A DNA stretch of 64,000 bases. Source: Streptomyces sp. A0958. Its GTDB lineage: Bacteria > Actinomycetota > Actinomycetes > Streptomycetales > Streptomycetaceae. The stretch covers positions 248,001-312,000 of the forward strand of contig NZ_SSBK01000004.1 in the NCBI RefSeq assembly GCF_004795035.1. The letters run 5' to 3'. Within the stretch, counting starts at the first letter, position 1. Each line of letters opens with the position of its first letter. Shown one piece after another: positions 6,783 to 14,318 of this stretch. The notes under the pieces are model-generated. The model ran no database searches. It worked only from the letters and a program-made list of their open reading frames with translations, and was not told the origin of the DNA. A program made the position numbers and the translations under genes.

Positions 6783-8954
6783 TTACGCCGGGATCAGGTC
6801 GCGCAGATTTTCCGGCGTGACGATCACCGAGTCCGGGTGCAGACCGTCCGGGCGCTCCAGACCGATGTACGTGACCGGGCCGTCCGGTACCGTCACCCCG
6901 TCCCACAGCGTGGTGGCCGCCCCTCGCCCCGCCATCAGACCGGTGAGGTACCCGACCGTCAGGTAGTCGCGCTCGACGATGCCGCGCACCAGCGTCGCCA
7001 CGGACACCCGGTTGCCCTCGACGCGGTTGGAGTGCGGGTTGCCCGCCAGGTACAGGTGGAGCCACCTCGCCCACCAGCGGCCGTCGGGCCCGCGCAGGAA
7101 CGCCAGCGGCAGGGCGACCTTGCCCGGCCCGCGCAGTTCCGACTTCATGCGGACCGTACGCGGCTCGAAGGGCCGGCCGGCCTGTTCGGCGTCACGGGTC
7201 ATGAACCCGAAGAACGACTCCTTCACGGCCTCGAAGCTCTCCCCGGAGAAGATGTTGACCTGCGGGACGACGAAGTCGCCGCGTACGGCGTCCAGGCGCA
7301 GGTTGATGAACTCCGATGCCCCCTCGGGCGCTTTCGTGATGTCACCGGAGTGCTCGCCCCCGACCGCGGTGAGCGCCGTGTACGACAGCCAGCACACCGT
7401 CTCGTAGTCGGCGTCGAGCATCAGCGCCGACAGGTCGAAGTCGGTGTCGCACTTCGCCTGCTTCCAGTGGACGAAGAAGCGCAGCAGCTCGCCGTCGACG
7501 GGCGAGAGGGAGCCGCGGGGGAGGACCCCGAGACCCGCGGCCGTCGACTTGCCGCTGAGCGGGAGCGCCACATCGAGGATGTCCGGGTCGATCAGCAGGT
7601 GCCCGGTCTCCGGCAGACGGCGGCTCGTCTCCGCGTCCAGCGCGGCGATCAGGCGTTCACGGCCGGGCCGCGGCACCGGCGGACGGGTGTCGGTGGCCAC
7701 CCAGGCACGGGCGCGCTGGTTGACGAAGACACGGCGCCCGCCCGGCACCCGTCCCCGGTTGTGCAGGTGCTCACGGACCGACAGCAGGACCCGGCCGGAG
7801 ACGCGGGGGGCTGCCTGCTCGGCGGCGGCCACGACGGCGTCGCGTTCGCCGTCGGTACGGCAGGTGCGCAGCAGACGGTCAAGCGAGCGCAACAGCTTGC
7901 CCGGGGCGGCGGCCAGCAGCCGCGTCGCACCGGTGATGTCGTCGGCGCCGAGCAGTTCCTCGACGCGGCTGTCGAGGGACCGGGCCACCTGCTCGCCCCG
8001 GGCGACGGCGAACACCTCGGCGGCGTGCGGCCGGTTCGGGTACTCGTGCGGGTGAAGGCGCTCGCCGAGACGCTTGAACGCCTCACGATGGGCCGGGACA
8101 TCGGCGAGCTTGGCGGGAGCCGCCGCGACGACCGCGTCCAGCCCGGCCAGCAGCGCCCGGCGCACCGGCCGCGACAGTGACCGGAAGCGCGTCGGCTTCA
8201 CCAGGGTCACATCCCCGCCGCTCAGCGCGCAGGCCAGGCGGAGCACATCGGTGACGGTGTCCAGCAGGAGGTCCCGGCCGGCGGCGAGGTGGCCGGCGTT
8301 GACGACGGCCCTGTTCTCCCGCACGGGTATGGTCTCCGGCTGCGGCCCGTCCACGCAGTGTGCGGCCAGCACGCCGAGGTCGCGCAGACCCTCCTCGCCC
8401 AGCGGGGTGCTGCTGCCCGCGAGGGCGAGGTAGAGCGCGGTGACCTCCTCGTCGGACGTCCCGCCCAGGTGCAGGACCGTCATGCGGTCGCCGGCGGCAG
8501 CCGTCAGCTCGTCGTGTGCGGCGAGCATCTCGGCGTACGTGTGCCGGTAGTTGCCGTACGACGGAAGGGTCAGCAGGTCGACCACCCCCGTGCGCAGCTG
8601 CTCGATCGTGCCCGCGCGCGAGGCGTCGTCCCGGAGTGCGTCGGCGATGCACTCCATCCAGAAGTCGAACGTGTCGGGCACGCCCGCGGGGAAGTCACGG
8701 AAGTACGTGTTGTGCCGGACATGGTCGCCCACCAGCTGTCGCACGACGTCCAGCGTGCGCGTGGCGGTCTCGACCACGGTGTCCTCGGACAGCGTCGACA
8801 GGCGTTCCAGCACGGCGGCCGAGAGCTTGAAGCCCACGGACATCAACGCGGAGTCGAACTGCCGTGCCACGACGTCGCCTTGCCCGGCGGGCCCGGAGGG
8901 GGCGGGGAGGCGGTGGGAGTGCCGGATGACCAGAGGATCGAAAGGGTGGGCCAT
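6783..8954 (-). CDS. 723-residue protein with TerD-like C-terminal domain
   Basis: The start chosen is ATG 8954 (MAHPFDPL); the frame stays open further upstream but composition changes. The first 450 residues are predicted soluble and helical, with no family I can name. The C-terminal 270 residues contain a pattern like the calcium-binding TerD fold: D-x-DLSALMLD, then EHSGDITKAPEGASEFINL, then VVPQVNIFSGESF and FFGFMTRD. TerD proteins are found with tellurite and general stress modules. No ter operon is adjacent, so the protein is an orphan. It is a single gene facing the lipoprotein cluster. Confidence 0.7.
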   Translation of the reverse strand: MAHPFDPLVIRHSHRLPAPSGPAGQGDVVARQFDSALMSVGFKLSAAVLERLSTLSEDTVVETATRTLDVVRQLVGDHVRHNTYFRDFPAGVPDTFDFWMECIADALRDDASRAGTIEQLRTGVVDLLTLPSYGNYRHTYAEMLAAHDELTAAAGDRMTVLHLGGTSDEEVTALYLALAGSSTPLGEEGLRDLGVLAAHCVDGPQPETIPVRENRAVVNAGHLAAGRDLLLDTVTDVLRLACALSGGDVTLVKPTRFRSLSRPVRRALLAGLDAVVAAAPAKLADVPAHREAFKRLGERLHPHEYPNRPHAAEVFAVARGEQVARSLDSRVEELLGADDITGATRLLAAAPGKLLRSLDRLLRTCRTDGERDAVVAAAEQAAPRVSGRVLLSVREHLHNRGRVPGGRRVFVNQRARAWVATDTRPPVPRPGRERLIAALDAETSRRLPETGHLLIDPDILDVALPLSGKSTAAGLGVLPRGSLSPVDGELLRFFVHWKQAKCDTDFDLSALMLDADYETVCWLSYTALTAVGGEHSGDITKAPEGASEFINLRLDAVRGDFVVPQVNIFSGESFEAVKESFFGFMTRDAEQAGRPFEPRTVRMKSELRGPGKVALPLAFLRGPDGRWWARWLHLYLAGNPHSNRVEGNRVSVATLVRGIVERDYLTVGYLTGLMAGRGAATTLWDGVTVPDGPVTYIGLERPDGLHPDSVIVTPENLRDLIPA

Positions 8955-9308
8955 ACGGGCATGATCCCAGAACCGTACGGGGAAGGGCATGCGAGTTTCG
9001 GGGTCGCCCCGCGGGCACCGGCACGACCCCACGCTGAAGGGGAGGATCGCGTGGGGCGTTCCGTCCTCCGCGGCCCGGCCGGCCGGGGTGGAGCGACGGC
9101 GCGGAGACCGGCCCCTGCCTGGCCTGTGCGTCGGGTCGATGACGGGCCCGCAGGCCGGAGCGCCGGCGGAGAGGCGGTCGAGGAGTCCTGCGCCTCCGGG
9201 CACGTGACCACACGTGCCATGCCCGCCTCCTCCGCGCAACGGCCCACTGCGAGGCGGTCTCCCGGGCGAAACCGTCCGGGCCGGTGAAGGAGTCGTCTTT
9301 GCCGCCGG
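8955..9308. other. 354-bp gap with no convincing gene
   Basis: The gap lies upstream of the TerD-like gene and downstream of the DUF4232 lipoprotein gene. Long open frames exist only because of high GC; none has a plausible start or recognisable protein. No strong hairpin was seen. It presumably holds the promoter of the 723-residue protein. Confidence 0.5.
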
Positions 9309-9962
9309 TCAGCCCTCCACCGAGGTGGTCGTGAAGCGGTCGCCGCAGATGCGGAGCTGGGGGTCGCGCAGGGTGAGCGCCTCCTTGGAACCGGGCGGGT
9401 ACACGCGGAGGTAGTCGGCCCGGTCCCAGCAGCCGGAACCCTTGACGCCCTGGTTGAGCGTGTGCAGGGTGGCGTTCGCCGCCTTGCCCGGGGCGATCAC
9501 CGTCCGCCCTCGCGCCGCGCCTTCGTGCTTGGCCGGTACGCCGATGACGCTCCCGTCGCGCTTGATCAGGGACACCCCGGGGAAGCCGTTCAGGGTGCAG
9601 GAGTGCGCGGACTTGTTCACGAAGGTGAGCCGGTAGTAGACCTGGCCCGCGCCCGGGTCGGCACGCCCCACACTCATGGTCAGGCCCTCGGCCGTACACC
9701 GTGCGGAATCGGAGCCGGTGCCGGGCGCTGTGGTGTTCGCGGTGTCGGGGGAGGCCGGCTCCGTGGCGGGGGCCGAGGAGGCCGCGTCGGGAGGGGGCGC
9801 CGAGGTCTGCGGGGGGCCGGTGCTTACGGTGCGGGTCGCCGCCCCGGTCGGGTCGTCGGAGGACGAGGTGCCGCCGCAGCCCGCCGCGACGAGCGCGAAC
9901 GACATCATCGCGACGGGTGCGAGGAGGCGTCGGCGGAGCGTGCGCGCTCTCCCGGCGGTCAC
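9309..9962 (-). CDS. DUF4232-family lipoprotein
   Basis: 217 residues from GTG 9962, chosen because it gives a normal lipoprotein signal: basic start, hydrophobic core and lipobox LVAAGC (Cys at 29). An ATG at 10031 would add 23 residues. After a Ser/Thr/Pro/Ala-rich linker comes the DUF4232 domain: CTAEGLTMSVGRADPGAGQVYYRLTF, CTLNGFPGVSLI, and a final RICGDRFTTTSV with paired Cys residues. Function is unknown; it is displayed outside the cell membrane. Confidence 0.85.
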   Translation of the reverse strand: MTAGRARTLRRRLLAPVAMMSFALVAAGCGGTSSSDDPTGAATRTVSTGPPQTSAPPPDAASSAPATEPASPDTANTTAPGTGSDSARCTAEGLTMSVGRADPGAGQVYYRLTFVNKSAHSCTLNGFPGVSLIKRDGSVIGVPAKHEGAARGRTVIAPGKAANATLHTLNQGVKGSGCWDRADYLRVYPPGSKEALTLRDPQLRICGDRFTTTSVEG

Positions 9963-10121
9963 GCTGCCCCGTCGGTGGGGCGTGCGCGCGAACGGTGAGG
10001 GGGTGGCGGGGGTGCGTGGAAGTGAGCCCATAACGGACAGCTGCTCGATTTCCGGCGGTCCGAACCTGTTGTCTCGCGGAATCGTCCCGGCCGGGCCGGT
10101 CGGACCCGTGGCGGCTGCAGT

Positions 10122-10892
10122 TCACTCCGGGGCCGGCCGTACCACGGGCAGCCCGGCCGTCTCCGCCGCCTCGGCAAGCACCTCGCGGAGCATCGCCGGG
10201 GTGAGCCGGCCGGTGAAGACGTTGCGCTGGCTCACGTGGTAGCAGCCGAACACCGTCAGCGCGTCGCCCGCCCCGTCGGCCGGTGCCAGCGTCGTACGGA
10301 CACCGTGCCCGAACACGGGCCGCGGCCGGGGCACCTGCCGGCCGGCCAGGCTCAGGGCGGCGAGGGCCGCCTGCCAGCCGAAGCCGCCCAGCACGACGAC
10401 GGAACGTACCGTCGGCCGCAGCAACTGCAACTCCCGGGCCAGCCAGGGCCGGCAGGTGTCCCGCTCGCCGGGCGTCGGGCGGTTGGCGGGCGGCGCGCAG
10501 TGTACGGGCGACGTGACCCGGACCCCGTACAGTTCGAGGCCGTCGCCCAGATGCGTCACCGTGGGCCGGGAAGCGAGGCCCAGCTCGTACAGCGTGGCGT
10601 ACAGGAGGTCGCCGGCCCGGTCGCCGGTGAACATCCGGCCCGTCCGGTTCCCACCGTGCGCGGCGGGCGCGAGGCCCGTGATCGCCAGGGAGGCATCGGG
10701 GGGCCCGAAACCGGGTACGGGGCGTCCCCAGTACTCCCAGTCGCGGTACGCGGGACGCTTGGCGAGGGCGGTCTCCTCCCGCCACTCCACGAGGCGGGGG
10801 CAGGCGCGGCACCGGATCAGCTCCCCGTCGAGGCCGGCCAGCGTACGGGAGCGGGCCGCGGCCCGTACGGGGTAATCCTCGGCGGTGCACAT
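10122..10892 (-). CDS. Type-5 uracil-DNA glycosylase (UdgB-like)
   Basis: 256 residues from ATG 10892. The N-terminus has CRAC (Cys 28 and 31), part of the 4Fe-4S cluster of family 4/5 enzymes. The pocket motif GLAPAAHGGNRTGRMFTGD shows Ala-Pro-Ala in place of the catalytic Asp of other UDG families, as in family 5. Later blocks are SPVHCAPPANRPTP (cluster Cys) and CYHVSQRNVFTGRLTP (His-Pro-Ser-like loop; here HVSQ). It removes uracil and related damaged bases from DNA in base-excision repair. Confidence 0.9.
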   Translation of the reverse strand: MCTAEDYPVRAAARSRTLAGLDGELIRCRACPRLVEWREETALAKRPAYRDWEYWGRPVPGFGPPDASLAITGLAPAAHGGNRTGRMFTGDRAGDLLYATLYELGLASRPTVTHLGDGLELYGVRVTSPVHCAPPANRPTPGERDTCRPWLARELQLLRPTVRSVVVLGGFGWQAALAALSLAGRQVPRPRPVFGHGVRTTLAPADGAGDALTVFGCYHVSQRNVFTGRLTPAMLREVLAEAAETAGLPVVRPAPE

Positions 10893-11036
10893 GTTCGACC
10901 CGCTTCCACGTCCCTGCCGACGTTCTTCGGGGCTCGCCCCGGTGGCGGGCCCTTCGAAATGAGCGTACCCAGGGCGGAGGGGACCATGACCGTGGACCGG
11001 TCCCGCACTCCACGAGAAAAGAAAGGAAGCCGGACC

Positions 11037-11243
11037 ATGAAGGATTTCGCCGTCGGGGACCATGTGCGATGGAACTCCGAAGCCGGTCACGTCGAAGGCG
11101 TCATCACCAAGAAGCACACACATGACGTCGAATTCAAGGGGCGCACCCGGCGCGCCGGCCCGGACGAACCGCAGTACGAGATCAAGAGCGACAAGACCGA
11201 TCACATCGCCATGCACAAGGGCAGCGCGCTGACGAAGACCTGA
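11037..11243 (+). CDS. DUF2945 / HVA1-type TUDOR-like small protein
   Basis: 68 residues from ATG 11037, with GAAAGGA upstream. The sequence FAVGDHVRWNSEAGHVEGVITKK, then YEIKSDKTDHIAMHKGSALTK is the complete DUF2945 (HVA1, hypervirulence-associated TUDOR) domain. Such proteins are small beta-barrels often found with stress genes; ligand is unknown. It is followed at 31 bp by a DUF488 gene on the same strand, so the two may be co-transcribed. Confidence 0.9.
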   Translation: MKDFAVGDHVRWNSEAGHVEGVITKKHTHDVEFKGRTRRAGPDEPQYEIKSDKTDHIAMHKGSALTKT

Positions 11244-11274
11244 TCGGGCGGCCGGGTGACCTGGGCGAGGTGGC

Positions 11275-11802
11275 GTGGTGAACCGGATCTGCACGGTCGG
11301 GCATTCGACCCGCGAGTTCGACGAGCTGCTGGAGCTGCTGCGCAGGAACGACGTCACCTGCCTGGCCGACGTGCGTTCCTTCCCGTCATCGAGAAGGCTC
11401 CCGCAATGGAACCGGCAGGAAATCATCGATACACTGCCGCCCGACATCGGATACCGGTGGATGCCGAAGCTCGGAGGCCGTCGCCACACCCCGAAGGGGG
11501 TGCCGAGCGTGAATGGCGCCTGGCGGGTCAAAGCCTTCCGCGATTACGCCGACTACATGGCGACCGACGAATTCCGGGAAGGCTTCGACGCATTGCTCGA
11601 ACTCGCCGAGCACGAACGGCCGGCGATCATGTGCAGCGAGGCGGTGCCGTGGCGCTGCCACCGCAGACTGATCACCGACGCACTGATCGTCGCGGGTGCG
11701 GAGGTCGTCGACATCCTGTCGCCCACGTCGACGCGGCCCGCGGTCCTGAACAAGGACGCGCGGGTCCGCGACGGCCGTTTGGCCTACCCGCCCCACGACT
11801 GA
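11275..11802 (+). CDS. DUF488-family protein
   Basis: 175 residues. Two adjacent GTG codons (11275 and 11278) can start it, behind GGGCGAGG. Family motifs are ICTVGHSTREFDELLELL, LADVRSFPSSRRLPQWN and CSEAVPWRCHRRLI with a conserved Cys-x(6)-CHR. DUF488 proteins often occur with DNA-repair or stress functions; a nuclease-like or thiol role has been proposed but is not settled. Its last 19 bases overlap the end of the convergent ECF41 sigma gene. Confidence 0.9.
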   Translation: MVNRICTVGHSTREFDELLELLRRNDVTCLADVRSFPSSRRLPQWNRQEIIDTLPPDIGYRWMPKLGGRRHTPKGVPSVNGAWRVKAFRDYADYMATDEFREGFDALLELAEHERPAIMCSEAVPWRCHRRLITDALIVAGAEVVDILSPTSTRPAVLNKDARVRDGRLAYPPHD

Positions 11803-12788
11803 GGAGACCCGCCGGCGCTGGCTGCGCCGGGCCCGGCCCCGGGCCAGGGGCGGAGCTTCTCCGGGTTGCGGATCGCCCAGATGCGGTGGACGCGGTCCCC
11901 GGTGAGGCCGAACGCGGCCACGGTGACGGTGGCGCCCGCGTGCTGGGCGACCAGACCGGGCCGGCCGTTGACCGTCCGCTCCAGGAGCACGAGCCCGGGG
12001 ACCTTGTCCGCGAAGTGGACCAGGTACTGGGCGACGCGCTCGGCGCCCTCCACCGGACGCAGGGCCGCCCCGGCCAGGCCGCCGCCGTCGGTGATCATCG
12101 CGGCCTCGGGATCGAGCAGCCCGACCAGGGCCTCGATGTCCTTGGCCTCCCACGCCTCCTTGAAGCCCCGCACCAGACCCGCCTGCTCAGCCGAAGGACC
12201 CGTCTCCGCCCGCGCCTCACGAAGGCGACGGCGGGCCGAAGCGGCGAGCTGCCGGCAGGCCGGCGTGCTCCGGCCGACGATGTCCGAGACCTCGGCGAAG
12301 GGGTAGCGGAAGACGTCGTGCAGGATGAACGCCACCCGCTCGGCCGGTGTCATCGACTCCAGCACGACGAGGAACGCCATGTTCACCGACTCGTCCAGGG
12401 TGACCCGGTCCGCGGGGTCCGCGGGTTCCTCCCGGCCACCCGCGGCGTGGCCGCCTATCCACTCCGCACGGTCGGGCAGCGGCTCGGGTATCCACTCGCC
12501 GACGTAGCGCTCACGCCTGACCCGCGCCGAGCCGAGCACGTCCAGGCAGACCCGGCTGGCCACCGTCGTCAGCCACGCGCCGGGGGACTCGATGGCCTCC
12601 TGCCGGCTCCGGGACATCGCGTACCAGCGGGCGTACGTCTCCTGCACGGCGTCCTCCGCCTCGGCGAGCGAACCGAGCATCCGGTAGGCGAGGTTGATCA
12701 GCTGGCGGCGCTCGCCGATGACCGCGCTCAGGCCCGGGTCCGACTGTGCCCCGGACCGCTCGTCGCCCGGCTCGGATGGTGTGCTCAT
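11784..12788 (-). CDS. ECF41-type RNA polymerase sigma factor with SnoaL-like tail
   Basis: 334 residues from ATG 12788. Sigma region 2 is at about residues 28-95 (INLAYRMLGSLAEAEDAVQETYARW), region 4 at 155-210 (LVVLESMTPAERVAFILHDVFRYPFAEVSDIVGRS). Between them is GEWIPEPL, the ECF41 linker signature (WLPEPL-type). The C-terminal 120 residues form a SnoaL-like domain with DGGG, which in ECF41 factors modulates activity without a separate anti-sigma factor. The usual partner gene (a carboxymuconolactone decarboxylase or oxidoreductase) is absent; the nearest divergent gene is the ATP-grasp enzyme. Confidence 0.92.
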   Translation of the reverse strand: MSTPSEPGDERSGAQSDPGLSAVIGERRQLINLAYRMLGSLAEAEDAVQETYARWYAMSRSRQEAIESPGAWLTTVASRVCLDVLGSARVRRERYVGEWIPEPLPDRAEWIGGHAAGGREEPADPADRVTLDESVNMAFLVVLESMTPAERVAFILHDVFRYPFAEVSDIVGRSTPACRQLAASARRRLREARAETGPSAEQAGLVRGFKEAWEAKDIEALVGLLDPEAAMITDGGGLAGAALRPVEGAERVAQYLVHFADKVPGLVLLERTVNGRPGLVAQHAGATVTVAAFGLTGDRVHRIWAIRNPEKLRPWPGAGPGAASAGGSPQSWGG

Positions 12789-12970
12789 GATCGTGACCGT
12801 CCCTGGTTCTTCTCGTGCGTTTCCACTCCCGGTGGTCCGACGGAACAGCGCACCGGAATGTGAGGCGGATGTCCACCCCGCATCCTGGGGATCTACGTCG
12901 TCGGACCGGGGCCGCCATTGATCCGGCCGATGGCGGGTACGCGCGGTGGACCCCCACGAAAGGACGACGC

Positions 12971-14284
12971 GTGTCCCCACAGCGCAAGAACATCTTCGTA
13001 CTCGGCCTCGACGAAGCGAACCTGCCGACCCTGAACGCCGTACCGTACGCCGACACCTACCGCTTCCACCCCCTGCTCAGCATCGAGGAGCTGCAGGGCG
13101 GCGAGGTGTCGGTCTCCGATCTGCTGAGCCGGGCCCGGGCGATCCTCGACGCGCACGAGGGCAGCATCGACGCGATCGTCGGCTACTGGGACTTCCCCGT
13201 CAGCACGCTCGTGCCGATGCTCGGCAGCGAGTACGGCACCCGCACCACCAGCCTGGAATCCGTCGTCAAGTGTGAGCACAAGTACTGGAGCCGGCTGGAG
13301 CAGCAGAAGGTCATCGACGCCTATCCCAACTTCGGCCGGGTGGACCTCGACAGCGCCGACCCGCAGCCGCCCGAGGGCGTGAGCTTCCCCATGTGGCTCA
13401 AGCCGGCCCTCGCCTACTCCTCCGAACTCGCCTACGGCGTCAAGGACATGGCGGAGTTCCGTACCGCCGTCGAGACGATACGCCAGGGCATCGGCCGGGT
13501 CGGGAAGCCCTTCGACGCGGTACTCGACCTCCTCGACCTCCCCCCGGAGATGGAGGGCGTCGGTGGACAGGTCTGTCTCGCCGAGGAAGCCATGACCGGC
13601 ATCCAGGTCGCCGTCGAGGGCTACGCGCACAACGGCGACGTCACGGTCTACGGGGTGCTCGACTCCATCAACTACCCCGACTCGCCCTGCTTCCTGCGGC
13701 ACCAGTACCCGAGCACCCTGCCGCCCTCGGTGATCCAGCAACTGCACGAGGTGAGCAAGCGGACCATCCGGCAGATCGGCATGGACGCGGCGACGTTCAG
13801 CATCGAGTACTTCTACGACCCGCAGACCGAGGAGATCAGCCTGCTGGAGATCAACCCCCGGCACTCCCAGTCCCACGCGGAGCTGTTCGACTACGTGGAC
13901 GGCGCCCCAAACCACCACCGGATGATCCGCCTCGCCCTCGGCGAGGACCCCGTGACACCCGGCGGACAGGGCCCCTACCGCCTGGCCGCCAAGTGGTACT
14001 ACCGCTGGTTCGGCGAGGGAACCGTGCACGAGGTGCCCACCCCTGAGAGGATCGCGGCCATCGAACGGGACATACCCGGCGTACGCATCGACGTCGTGCC
14101 GTCCGAGGGGCAGAAGCTCTCCTCCGTCCCCGGGCAGGACAGCTACAGCTACGAGATCGCCCACATCTTCACCGGAGCGGACGACGAGGAGGGGCTGCGG
14201 CGCAAGTTCGACCAGTGCGTCGCCGCCCTGGGCCTCACGTTCGACGAGACCGCACCGGGCGGCCGCGACGTCAAGGCGTCGTGA
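12971..14284 (+). CDS. ATP-grasp domain protein
   Basis: 437 residues from GTG 12971 with GAAAGGA at 12958-12964. After an N-terminal pre-grasp region (FVLGLDEANLP), the ATP-grasp fold is seen as PMWLKPALAYSSELAYGV (Lys in the ATP clamp), QVAVEGYAHNGDVTVYGV and the metal-binding strand DPQTEEISLLEINPRHSQSHAEL, which supplies Glu and Asn for Mg-ATP. Such enzymes form a carbon-nitrogen bond through an acyl-phosphate. The substrate is unknown. The CocE-type hydrolase starts 34 bp later on the same strand, so the two are almost certainly one operon. Confidence 0.85.
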   Translation: MSPQRKNIFVLGLDEANLPTLNAVPYADTYRFHPLLSIEELQGGEVSVSDLLSRARAILDAHEGSIDAIVGYWDFPVSTLVPMLGSEYGTRTTSLESVVKCEHKYWSRLEQQKVIDAYPNFGRVDLDSADPQPPEGVSFPMWLKPALAYSSELAYGVKDMAEFRTAVETIRQGIGRVGKPFDAVLDLLDLPPEMEGVGGQVCLAEEAMTGIQVAVEGYAHNGDVTVYGVLDSINYPDSPCFLRHQYPSTLPPSVIQQLHEVSKRTIRQIGMDAATFSIEYFYDPQTEEISLLEINPRHSQSHAELFDYVDGAPNHHRMIRLALGEDPVTPGGQGPYRLAAKWYYRWFGEGTVHEVPTPERIAAIERDIPGVRIDVVPSEGQKLSSVPGQDSYSYEIAHIFTGADDEEGLRRKFDQCVAALGLTFDETAPGGRDVKAS

Positions 14285-14318
14285 ACAGGCCGCAAGCAGG
14301 AAGGAGCAGAGCACAGGT

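Noticed and set aside
9962..10031. ATG 10031 as the start of the DUF4232 lipoprotein
   Set aside because: It adds 23 residues before an otherwise normal lipoprotein signal and has no ribosome site; GTG 9962 is preferred.
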